Below, piece after piece: positions 7,962 to 14,765 of a stretch of 17,595 nt of DNA. This DNA comes from JBAXBF01 sp034429745 (GTDB lineage: Bacteria; Chloroflexota; Anaerolineae; Anaerolineales; DRKV01), in contig DAOUFY010000072.1 in assembly GCA_034429745.1 (NCBI GenBank), positions 1 through 17,595 on the forward strand, written 5' to 3'. Position 1 is the stretch's first letter. The number at the start of each line of letters is the position of its first letter. The translations under genes were made by a program, and so were the position numbers. Under the pieces are notes generated by a model. It was given only the letters and a program-made list of their open reading frames with translations. It searched no databases and was not told where the DNA came from.

Positions 7962-9545
7962 ATGATAAAAATAATCAAACCTAAATTTATAGAACAAATT
8001 AAACAACATTTGATGGTTCTAATAGGACTTTTTACGCCATTTGGAAATAAGGAAAAACAAGCAGAACCATTACAAGTATCAACAGTGCACTTCTCTATTA
8101 GAACAAAGATATTGCTAGCTTTAGGTTTAGTTATAGTAACCATAGGAGCGACAAACGCCATTTTTGTGGGAAAAATTTTGGATTACAGCCGTAAATATGA
8201 CGCTATTATTACGAATATTACTACAGCAAACAGCATCAGTGGAAATATTAAGAGGGATATAGATACAGAAATGTGGCAAATTGTTGCGGGCAAGAACAGT
8301 TTTGAGCAGGGAAAGCAATATCAAATCATTGAGGATGTAAACCAAAAAATATTAAGAATGCAAGCCAACACGGATTCTCATCGTGCTCGTATTAAGCTCG
8401 AGATTATACGCCGTTCTATTCAAACCTTGAAGGAACACATTGATAAAATGGGGGAACGGATAAAACAAAAAAGCACAGCTGCTGAAAATGAAGCTGCCTT
8501 AGAAAAAATCCGCTTTATTACTTCTGTTATAGAGGAAGTTGTACATGAGTATGCATTGTTTGAGGTGAAGCGAACCGAAAAGCAATATCAGGTTATGCAT
8601 GAGGGATTTATGCAATGGGAATCTATTTCCCTAATTGTAATTACAATAATGATATTCTTTTCAATTATTGTAGCTTGGAATGTCTCTGAAAGTATATATG
8701 TCCCTATTAAGAAGCTGCATGATGTTACAACCACGATAACAAAGAATGATTTGCAAGCACTAGTAACGAGTGATAATGTGGATGAAATAACTGAACTAGG
8801 CATGAGCTTTAATATTATGATTGGCAAAATAAAAGAGCTGCTTGATGCGAAAGTGAAAGAACAGGAAAATCTTAAGAAAGCTGAATTGCGTGCGTTGCAG
8901 GCTCAAATCAATCCGCACTTTTTATATAATACCTTGGATACAATTATCTGGATGGCTGAATCTAAGAAAACGGAGCAGGTAGTAGAGCTCGTTTCAGCTC
9001 TATCTCAATTTTTCCGGATTAGCTTAAGTAAGGGAAAAGATTGGATTACCATTCGTGAAGAGGTCGAAAGAACACGGAATTATTTAATCATCCAAAAAAT
9101 GCGCTATCGAGATATTCTTGATTATCGAATCGAGATGGATGAAGAAGTCGGCGATTACACTATCTTGAAATTAACTCTTCAGCCTTTAGTGGAAAATGCA
9201 ATTTATCACGGAATAAAAAACAAAAGGCAAGGAGGAACAGTAGAGATAAGGGTGAATAAGGAGGGCGATGATAAAATTTTATTGGAAGTAAAAGACGATG
9301 GTATAGGGTTTACTCCACAAAAACTTGCTGACATTCAAGAAGAGCTTGAGGACACTTCGGGGGAAATACGTTTGGAAAGTGGATTTGGTATCGGAAATGT
9401 CAATCAACGGATAAAACTTTATTATGGGAAACAATACGGCTTGTCTATTAGAAGCGAATATCAACAAGGTACAGTGGTGTCTTTGGTTATTCCTGCTTTA
9501 AATGGTGCAATGGAAGAAAAACAAGCAGAAATTGCCACAGTCTAA
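7962..9545 (+). CDS. YesM/LytS-type sensor histidine kinase with HAMP domain
   Basis: A 527-residue membrane kinase. A cytoplasmic N-terminal stretch of about 45 residues precedes TM1 (about 47-70). An extracytoplasmic, mostly helical sensor segment (about 71-220) follows, then TM2 (222-242), a HAMP domain (about 241-295), the His_kinase domain with phosphoacceptor His319 in LQAQINPHFLYNTLD, and a HATPase_c domain with N-box PLVENAIYHGI (Asn412), DDGIGF and GFGIGNVNQR. The sensor segment is too short and too helical to be a sugar-binding fold itself, so sensing through the partner lipoprotein encoded next is plausible. The ATG at 7962 lacks a clear ribosome binding site; coupling to the regulator is likely. 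The long N-terminal tail before TM1 is unusual, though a later start cannot be ruled out. Confidence 0.92.
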   Translation: MIKIIKPKFIEQIKQHLMVLIGLFTPFGNKEKQAEPLQVSTVHFSIRTKILLALGLVIVTIGATNAIFVGKILDYSRKYDAIITNITTANSISGNIKRDIDTEMWQIVAGKNSFEQGKQYQIIEDVNQKILRMQANTDSHRARIKLEIIRRSIQTLKEHIDKMGERIKQKSTAAENEAALEKIRFITSVIEEVVHEYALFEVKRTEKQYQVMHEGFMQWESISLIVITIMIFFSIIVAWNVSESIYVPIKKLHDVTTTITKNDLQALVTSDNVDEITELGMSFNIMIGKIKELLDAKVKEQENLKKAELRALQAQINPHFLYNTLDTIIWMAESKKTEQVVELVSALSQFFRISLSKGKDWITIREEVERTRNYLIIQKMRYRDILDYRIEMDEEVGDYTILKLTLQPLVENAIYHGIKNKRQGGTVEIRVNKEGDDKILLEVKDDGIGFTPQKLADIQEELEDTSGEIRLESGFGIGNVNQRIKLYYGKQYGLSIRSEYQQGTVVSLVIPALNGAMEEKQAEIATV

Positions 9546-9557
9546 AGGGGTTATGCC

Positions 9558-10553
9558 ATGATGAGGAAAGTAAAAATGATAGAATTAATGCTCATTGGAA
9601 TGTGGTTGTTGGTAGGATGTACTCACCAAGATGTACAAGAAAAAAAGTTATTTCCTGAGCCGACAAAAACAAAAAAAACCTATGAAGATATTATTGTTGG
9701 GTATGCTCAAATCGGAGCCGAAAGCGAATGGCGTTCCGCAAATACTTTATCTATTAAAGAAACGGCGGAAGCATTAGGAGTTGAGTTACGGTTTGTTGAT
9801 GGTCAGCAAAAACAGGAAAACCAAATCAAAGCCATCCGTTCTTTTATCGTGCAAAAAGTAGATGTCATCGGCATACCGCCAGTAGTGGAAAGCGGCTGGG
9901 AAACAGTATTTCGAGAAGCTAAAGAGGCGGGCATTCCAATCATTCTGGTTGATAGAAGAGCCGATGTACCTGAAGACTTGTACGTAAGTTACCTTGGTTC
10001 AGATTTTGTTGAAGAAGGAAGAAATGCTGCCAGAGTTTTGGTAAAAGCAGTTAATGGTAAAGCCAATATTGTAGAATTGGTGGGTACAATCGGTTCGGCA
10101 CCAGCAAATGATCGGTATAAAGGCTTTAGGGAAATAATAAAAGACTACCCAGAAATGAAGATCATCAACTCTCAATCGGGAGATTTCACTAGGGCAAAGG
10201 GTAAAGAGGTGATGGAGGAATTTCTTAGACGGCATGGGAGAAAGATCACAGCGTTATATGCCCACAATGATGATATGGCTTTGGGAGCCATTGAAGCTAT
10301 TGAAGAATATGGCTTAAGGCCAGGCAAAGATATAAAAATTGTATCAATTGATGCTGCGCATGGAGCTTTTGAGGCTATGATCGCAGGGAAATTGAACGGT
10401 ACTATTGAGTGCAACCCATTATTAGGACCGCAGTTTTTTGAACTGGCGTTAAAAGTAGTGAATGGTGAGAAGGTCCCAAAATGGGTACCGTCAGAGGAAG
10501 GCGTATTTTTACCAGATAATGCAGCTGAAATTTTACCTACCCGCAAGTACTGA
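9558..10553 (+). CDS. YtfQ-like sugar-binding lipoprotein, probable sensor partner of the kinase
   Basis: A 331-residue periplasmic-binding-protein-4 lipoprotein: a hydrophobic leader ending in LVGC, with Cys21 as the lipid anchor, then a short TKTKK linker and the mature domain. Family motifs of the E. coli YtfQ galactofuranose-binding protein are present: VGYAQIGAESEWR, GQQKQENQIKA, SQSGDFTR and AHNDDMALGAI. By eye, the mature part is about four-fifths identical to the second YtfQ at 10962. It lies 12 bases after the kinase, with AAAGGGG as ribosome binding site, so it belongs to the two-component operon. Binding proteins in this position, such as XylFII beside LytS/YesN in Clostridium, act as ligand sensors rather than transporters; that role here is inference. 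It may also feed the importer, as the ligand motifs look intact. Confidence 0.9.
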   Translation: MMRKVKMIELMLIGMWLLVGCTHQDVQEKKLFPEPTKTKKTYEDIIVGYAQIGAESEWRSANTLSIKETAEALGVELRFVDGQQKQENQIKAIRSFIVQKVDVIGIPPVVESGWETVFREAKEAGIPIILVDRRADVPEDLYVSYLGSDFVEEGRNAARVLVKAVNGKANIVELVGTIGSAPANDRYKGFREIIKDYPEMKIINSQSGDFTRAKGKEVMEEFLRRHGRKITALYAHNDDMALGAIEAIEEYGLRPGKDIKIVSIDAAHGAFEAMIAGKLNGTIECNPLLGPQFFELALKVVNGEKVPKWVPSEEGVFLPDNAAEILPTRKY

Positions 10554-10713
10554 AAGTATTATTTTATGAGAAAACATACAAATAGTTATTCAACAGCGTT
10601 GTTGTCCTTCAAATTTAGAGAATGAGAACTGTAAAACACCTTAAGATTAGAAAAGATTTCTTTTGGCATATTTTCGTAAGAAAATTAACTTTTATATTAA
10701 AAAGTCAACAATA

Positions 10714-10729
10714 ATAAAAGCGTTTTCAA
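10714..10729 (+). promoter_or_regulatory. CcpA cre-like operator
   Basis: ATAAAAGCGTTTTCAA agrees with the cre consensus WTGNAANCGNWNNCAW at all defined positions except one (A for the first G). It is centred about 60 bp upstream of the -35 hexamer of the candidate promoter. CcpA controls carbon catabolite response in Firmicutes, so this would link importer expression to the supply of preferred sugars. A different LacI-family regulator could use the same kind of site. Confidence 0.45.
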
Positions 10730-10738
10730 TAGTATTCT

Positions 10739-10761
10739 AAAAAGTTCATAAAAAGATTAAC
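10739..10761 (+). promoter_or_regulatory. Tandem A-rich direct repeats, candidate response-regulator binding site
   Basis: AAAAAGTTCATA (10739-10750) and AAAAAGATTAAC (10750-10761) repeat with an 11-bp phase, one helical turn. A third copy, AAAAAGTCAACA, lies at 10699-10710. The tandem pair ends 20 bp before the -35 box, where an AraC-family activator would be expected to bind. The surrounding sequence is A-rich, so chance similarity is a real risk. Confidence 0.35.
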
Positions 10762-10781
10762 AAAGAATAAAAAATATTGAA

Positions 10782-10810
10782 TTGACCAGCCTAACTAGGT
10801 TTGATATCTT
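10782..10810 (+). promoter_or_regulatory. Sigma-A-like promoter for the sugar importer operon
   Basis: TTGACC (10782-10787) and TATCTT (10805-10810) are separated by exactly 17 bp, giving five of six matches at -35 and four of six at -10. Transcription would start near 10817, leaving a leader of about 145 bases before the ytfQ ATG. The modest -10 box suits an activated promoter. Confidence 0.55.
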
Positions 10811-10836
10811 TAGGTTCAGGTTGCAAGTGTTCAAGT

Positions 10837-10875
10837 AAAACACACGGGGTATTAGTATGTGCCCAGGTGTTTTTT
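10837..10875 (+). terminator. Terminator-like hairpin in the ytfQ leader (attenuator or upstream-operon terminator)
   Basis: AAAACAC (10837-10843) pairs with GTGTTTT (10867-10873), and GGG within 10846-10849 pairs with CCC (10862-10864), with a 2x2 internal mismatch and a loop of about 12 bases. T's run through 10875. If the promoter at 10782 is used, this lies in the 5' leader and could be an attenuator. If not, it would simply end read-through from the sensor operon. Confidence 0.5.
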
Positions 10876-10894
10876 CTTGAGCAGTTGTGGAACG

Positions 10895-10915
10895 CGTTTC
10901 TATCCGGAAGAAACG
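10895..10915 (+). promoter_or_regulatory. Leader hairpin CGTTTC/GAAACG overlapping an AACGCGTT palindrome
   Basis: CGTTTC (10895-10900) and GAAACG (10910-10915) form a perfect 6-bp stem around a nine-base loop. The 8-bp palindrome AACGCGTT at 10891-10898 overlaps it and has the central CG common in LacI-type operators. Either an RNA or a DNA role is possible. The ytfQ ribosome binding site, AGAAGGAG at 10947-10954, remains free downstream. Confidence 0.3.
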
Positions 10916-10961
10916 AGTTATTGGAAAAAAGTAAAAATTTTATGATAGAAGGAGTGAGTGA

Positions 10962-12038
10962 ATGAAGATCTCAAAATTGTTTTTAATTGCATTAATTGTT
11001 GTAGTTTTAGCTTCACTGGTAGGTTGTTCTCAGCCAACGCCTCCTCCTGCTCCAGCTGAGGAAAAACCAGCTGCGGCTGAGGAAAAGCCGGCTGCTCCAG
11101 CTGAGGAAAAACCAGCTGCGGCTGAGGAAAAGCCGGCTGCTCCAGCGGAAAAGCCAAAGAAAACCTATAAAGACTTGGTCGTTGGTTATGCTCAGATTGG
11201 GGCAGAGAGCGAGTGGCGTAATGCCAACACCGCATCTATTCAAGAAACCGCAAAGGAATTGGGTGTAACATTAAAGTTTTCCGATGCCCAACAGAAGCAG
11301 GAAAACCAGATAAAGGCCTTGCGGTCTTTCATCGCTGAAAAAGTAGATGTTATCGGTATTCCTCCTGTGGTTGAAACCGGTTGGGAAACAGTATTCCAAG
11401 AGGCTAAAGATGCGGGAATTCCTATTATTTTGGTTGACCGCCGTGCTGCAGTACCCGAAGACCTTTATGTAACCTATTTAGGTTCAGACTTCGTTGAGGA
11501 AGGCAGAAATGCAGCCCGCGTGTTGGCAAAGATCGTCAATGGCAAAGCCAACATTGTAGAGTTGGTTGGTACTGTTGGTTCAGCACCTGCCAATGACCGT
11601 GCCAAAGGCTTCCGAGAAGTGCTTGAAGAGTACCCTGACATGAAAATTATTGATTCGCAATCTGGAGATTTCACTCGCGATGGTGGCAAGAAAGTTATGG
11701 AAGCTTTCTTAAAGAAGCACGGATCAAACATCACAGCCGTGTACGGACATAACGATGATATGGCTTTGGGTGCTATTCAAGCCATTGAAGAGGCAGGTTT
11801 GAAGCCAGGCCAGGATATTAAGATCGTCTCCATTGATGCTGTGCGCGGTGCATTTGAGGCAATGATTGAGGGCAAATTGAACGCAACCGTTGAGTGCAAC
11901 CCTCTCCTTGGTCCTCAGTTCTTTGAGTTGGCTCTGAAGGTTGTCAACGGGGAAGAAGTGCCTAAGTGGGTACCCTCGAAGGAAGATATTTACTTCCCGG
12001 ACAACGCCAAGGAAATATTACCAACTCGTAAATACTAA
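10962..12038 (+). CDS. ytfQ: YtfQ-type sugar ABC importer substrate-binding lipoprotein
   Basis: A 358-residue lipoprotein: signal with LVGC lipobox (Cys22), a low-complexity Ala/Pro/Glu/Lys linker at residues 26-65, then a periplasmic-binding-protein-4 domain. The mature part carries YtfQ motifs GYAQIGAESEWR, AQQKQENQIKA, SQSGDFTR and GHNDDMALGAIQAI. E. coli YtfQ binds galactofuranose, so a furanose sugar is the best guess, but other pentoses or hexoses are possible in distant relatives. The gene has a strong ribosome binding site (AGAAGGAG, 10947-10954) and uses more G/C-ending codons than its paralogue at 9558, which suggests high expression. It heads the importer operon, behind its own promoter and followed by a stable intergenic hairpin. 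The linker probably holds the domain away from the membrane or wall. Confidence 0.93.
   Translation: MKISKLFLIALIVVVLASLVGCSQPTPPPAPAEEKPAAAEEKPAAPAEEKPAAAEEKPAAPAEKPKKTYKDLVVGYAQIGAESEWRNANTASIQETAKELGVTLKFSDAQQKQENQIKALRSFIAEKVDVIGIPPVVETGWETVFQEAKDAGIPIILVDRRAAVPEDLYVTYLGSDFVEEGRNAARVLAKIVNGKANIVELVGTVGSAPANDRAKGFREVLEEYPDMKIIDSQSGDFTRDGGKKVMEAFLKKHGSNITAVYGHNDDMALGAIQAIEEAGLKPGQDIKIVSIDAVRGAFEAMIEGKLNATVECNPLLGPQFFELALKVVNGEEVPKWVPSKEDIYFPDNAKEILPTRKY
11049..11138 (+). repeat. Two perfect 45-bp tandem repeats in the ytfQ linker
   Basis: Two copies (11049-11093 and 11094-11138) are identical base for base, and a third copy begins at 11139 but soon diverges. Each encodes 15 residues, APAEEKPAAAEEKPA, so the frame is kept. 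Each unit itself contains two related EEKPA blocks. Perfect identity implies recent expansion by slippage or unequal recombination. The sensor paralogue at 9558 has no such linker. Confidence 0.97.
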
Positions 12039-12047
12039 AAAAGGAAA

Positions 12048-12118
12048 AGTGATTTACCGGAGATCACTGGACTAGTTTTGTTCAAACGTGGGAAGCGGCT
12101 GATATTGTTGCTTCCCAC
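12048..12118 (+). promoter_or_regulatory. Two intercistronic stem-loops between ytfQ and ytfR
   Basis: AGTGAT (12048-12053) pairs with ATCACT (12063-12068). Further on, GTGGGAAGC (12088-12096) pairs perfectly with GCTTCCCAC (12110-12118) around a 13-base loop. Neither has a T-run, so neither is a typical intrinsic terminator. Such stems after a binding-protein gene often stabilise its upstream mRNA or block 3' exonucleases, giving more binding protein than membrane components. That role is inferred from position. Confidence 0.6.
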
Positions 12119-12177
12119 ATCCACATCCTAATCTGTGTCATCTTTTCAGAGGGCATAGAGTCTGATTGGAGAACCTT

Positions 12178-13701
12178 ATGACAGATGCGAATCAAGACAA
12201 CTTCCTTATTATGAATGGGATATCCAAAGCGTTTCCTGGGGTTCAAGCATTGGATGACGTTAGTTTTTCACTTAAGAAAGGAGAAATTCATGCTCTAGTT
12301 GGTGAGAATGGAGCAGGTAAGTCCACCTTAATTAAAGTGCTAACAGGTGTAGAAAGACAAGACGAAGGAAAAGTATTTCTCGAAGGGAGGGAAGTTCATG
12401 TCCATTCTCCCCAGCATGCTCAAGAATTGGGGATAAGCACGGTATATCAGGAAATCAATTTATGCCCTAATTTAACCGTTGCAGAAAATATTCTCATTGG
12501 TCGTGAACCAAGGAAATTTGGACGAATTGACTGGAAAACCATGAATGCTAAAGCAAAAGAACTCCTTGAACGTCTTGATATACATATTGATGTAACCAAG
12601 ACGCTGGGTTCATATTCTGTTGCTATTCAGCAAATGGCAGCTATTGCACGGGCATTAGAAATTCTTTCAGCGAAAATTCTCATTCTAGATGAACCAACAT
12701 CTAGTTTGGATGTCCATGAGACCCAACAATTGTTTGATGTGATGCGAAAACTAAAAGCTCAAGGAATGGGTATTATTTTTATTACCCACTTTTTGAACCA
12801 GGTTTATGAAGTAGCTGACCGAATAACGGTCTTGAGAAATGGAAAATTAGTAGGAACTTATGACACATCTGCGCTGCCTCATTTAGAGCTGATAGGAAAA
12901 ATGTTGGGAAGAACATTAAGCGAATTCGATGACATGGTAAAGATAAAATTAGAGTCATCTAAACAAATTAAAGGAGAGGTTTTATTAAAAGCACGTGGTT
13001 TAGGCTTAGAAGGCTCAGTAGAGCCATTTGATTTAGATTTGCATGAAGGAGAGGTAGTAGGTTTTGCCGGGCTGTTAGGCTCAGGCCGTACAGAAACCGC
13101 GGGTTTGTTATTTGGGATTGAAAAACCAGATAAAGGAAAGCTAATTTTTGCGGGAGAAGAAGTAAATGATTTTTCTCCGTTAGCTTCAATACTTCGGGGC
13201 ATAGGTCTTTGCCCTGAAGATAGAAAAGCTGAAGGAATTGTTGACGACTTAACGGTGCGCGAGAATATAATTCTTGCTCTTCAAGCAAGTAAGGGTTTGT
13301 TTAAGTATCTAAGCAAACAAGAACAGCAAGAACTTGCTGATCAATACATCAAGTTGCTCAATATTGCTACTCCATCCGCCGAGCAAACGGTAAAGAATCT
13401 CAGTGGCGGCAATCAACAAAAAGTTATTTTGGCACGTTGGCTTGCCACTAACCCTAAGTTATTAATCCTTGACGAGCCGACACGCGGTATTGATGTTGGA
13501 GCAAAAGCGGAAATTCAACGATTAGTACTTTCTCTTGCAGAACAAGGCAAAGCATGCATTTTCATTTCCTCTGAGTTAGATGAGGTTATACGAACTAGCC
13601 ATCGGATTGCTGTACTGAGAGATCGGAAAATTGTCAAGGAATTTAGTGGAGAAGTCAGCGAACATACAATGATGCAGACTATAGCAGGGAGTGAGCCATG
13701 A
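12178..13701 (+). CDS. ytfR: Sugar ABC importer ATPase with two nucleotide-binding domains (YtfR-like)
   Basis: A 507-residue CUT2-family ATPase. NBD1 has Walker A GENGAGKST (42-50), the degenerate signature YSVAIQQ (146-152), Walker B ILILDE (167-172) and His204. NBD2 has a Walker A lacking Lys (GLLGSGRTE, 298-306), a full signature LSGGNQQK (408-415), Walker B LLILDE (428-433) and Ser in place of the H-loop His. This asymmetric pattern is normal for RbsA/MglA/YtfR proteins and gives one functional composite site. The ATG at 12178 is chosen because GGAG (12168-12171) lies six bases upstream; an in-frame TTG at 12166 is less likely. The stop overlaps the next start as ATGA, so expression is coupled to the permease. 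The protein would serve both permeases. Confidence 0.93.
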   Translation: MTDANQDNFLIMNGISKAFPGVQALDDVSFSLKKGEIHALVGENGAGKSTLIKVLTGVERQDEGKVFLEGREVHVHSPQHAQELGISTVYQEINLCPNLTVAENILIGREPRKFGRIDWKTMNAKAKELLERLDIHIDVTKTLGSYSVAIQQMAAIARALEILSAKILILDEPTSSLDVHETQQLFDVMRKLKAQGMGIIFITHFLNQVYEVADRITVLRNGKLVGTYDTSALPHLELIGKMLGRTLSEFDDMVKIKLESSKQIKGEVLLKARGLGLEGSVEPFDLDLHEGEVVGFAGLLGSGRTETAGLLFGIEKPDKGKLIFAGEEVNDFSPLASILRGIGLCPEDRKAEGIVDDLTVRENIILALQASKGLFKYLSKQEQQELADQYIKLLNIATPSAEQTVKNLSGGNQQKVILARWLATNPKLLILDEPTRGIDVGAKAEIQRLVLSLAEQGKACIFISSELDEVIRTSHRIAVLRDRKIVKEFSGEVSEHTMMQTIAGSEP

Positions 13702-14765
13702 ATGATAAACGAATGATTTGGTATAGATTGAGAGACAGTAAAGTATTTTGGCCGTTAGTTGCCTTATTCTTATTGCTGCTGTTCAATGCCTTCTTCACAC
13801 CTGGATTTTTCGATTTAGAGATTAAAGAGGGGCATTTATATGGTCATATTATAGATATTCTCAATCGCGGCTCTGTTTATATGCTGCTTGCCATTGGTAT
13901 GACTATGGTTATTGCAACTGGCGGTGTAGATTTATCGGTTGGGGCAGTTATTGCTATCTCTGCTTGTGTGGCAACCGTTTTAATCAATCCTGCCTTGGCA
14001 ACCAAACTTGTTACCTCAGATAAATTAGTTGAGAATGTTACAAATACACCGATGTGGCTGCTCATCTTAGCAGCATTGGCAGCGTCTATTGTATGTGGTT
14101 TATGGAATGGCTTGTTGGTGTCTCGGTTCAACATTCAGCCAATGGTAGCCACCTTGGTATTAATGGTAGCTGGACGCGGTATTGCTCAACTGATCACTAA
14201 TGGGCAAATCATTACTGTTTATTATAAGCCCTATTATTTTATAGGTAATGGTTATTTATTGGGCCTTCCTTTTCCTCTGTACATTACAGCTGTAGTCTAT
14301 TTGTTTGCTTGGTTTATGACGAGAAGAACCGCCATTGGGCTGTTTGTTGAATCGGTTGGAATCAATGCCAGGTCTAGTTTTGTTAGTGGAATTAATGAAA
14401 AGAATATAAAGCTAATGGTGTACACTTTCAGTGGATTTTGTGCAGGAGTTGCGGGATTAATCGTTAGCTCAAATGTAAAAAGTGCAGACGCCAATAATGC
14501 CGGGTTGACAACAGAACTGGATGCGATTTTAGCTGTGGTTATAGGCGGAACATTAATGACAGGAGGGCGCTTTTCTCTAATGGGCAGTGTGATTGGTGCA
14601 CTGATCATCCAAACAACGACGACTACTATGTATGCACTCGGAGTACCGGCTATGGCTGCTACAGCAGTGAAAGCATTGGTAGTGCTGATTGTGATCCTCC
14701 TTTATTCAGAACAAGTAAGAGTAGGAATGACTAAAATCTTTGAAAAGAAAGGGGCAAGGGCATAA
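13698..14765 (+). CDS. ytfT: Sugar ABC importer permease, YtfT-like
   Basis: A 355-residue BPD_transp_2-family inner membrane permease with about eight to ten hydrophobic helices. The family signature ATGGVDLSVGAVIA is at about residues 73-86, and the C-terminal coupling region GLTTELDAILAVVIGGTLMTGGRFS precedes the last helices. An N-terminal cytoplasmic stretch of about 15 residues carries several basic residues. A four-base overlap with ytfR and a one-base overlap with the next gene show a tight operon. Having two different permease genes after one ATPase indicates a heterodimeric channel, as in the YtfT/YjfF galactofuranose system, rather than the homodimer of RbsC. Assignment to YtfT rather than YjfF rests on gene order and on the longer N terminus. 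Confidence 0.88.
   Translation: MNDKRMIWYRLRDSKVFWPLVALFLLLLFNAFFTPGFFDLEIKEGHLYGHIIDILNRGSVYMLLAIGMTMVIATGGVDLSVGAVIAISACVATVLINPALATKLVTSDKLVENVTNTPMWLLILAALAASIVCGLWNGLLVSRFNIQPMVATLVLMVAGRGIAQLITNGQIITVYYKPYYFIGNGYLLGLPFPLYITAVVYLFAWFMTRRTAIGLFVESVGINARSSFVSGINEKNIKLMVYTFSGFCAGVAGLIVSSNVKSADANNAGLTTELDAILAVVIGGTLMTGGRFSLMGSVIGALIIQTTTTTMYALGVPAMAATAVKALVVLIVILLYSEQVRVGMTKIFEKKGARA

Larger units (their letters stand above)
10554..10961 (+). other. 408-bp intergenic control region upstream of the importer
   Basis: No ORF or RNA gene with homology is recognised. The region is very AT-rich up to about 10780 and more balanced after it. It holds a CcpA-like operator, A-rich direct repeats, a sigma-A-like promoter, a terminator-like hairpin and a second hairpin, annotated separately. 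A short CAACA/TGTTG hairpin near 10590-10604 follows the sensor operon but has no T-run, so no convincing terminator was seen directly after the binding-protein gene. Confidence 0.6.

Noticed and set aside
10172..10546. A 124-codon - strand ORF opposite the first YtfQ-like gene
   Set aside because: It lies wholly within a well-supported gene, has serine/proline-rich shadow composition and matches no family.
10590..10604. CAACA/TGTTG hairpin after the first YtfQ-like gene considered as terminator
   Set aside because: Five pairs only, and no T-run follows.
10918..11235. A - strand ORF with striking FPQPQLVFPQLEQ repeats
   Set aside because: It is the antisense translation of the ytfQ linker repeats, with no ribosome binding site or independent support.
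13047..13100. Missing Walker A lysine in the second ATPase domain considered as gene decay
   Set aside because: A degenerate Walker A in NBD2 (GLLGSGRTE) is normal for RbsA/MglA/YtfR-type ATPases.
12879..13288. Two overlapping - strand ORFs opposite ytfR
   Set aside because: Both are shadows of a conserved ATPase, with no start signals or domain features.
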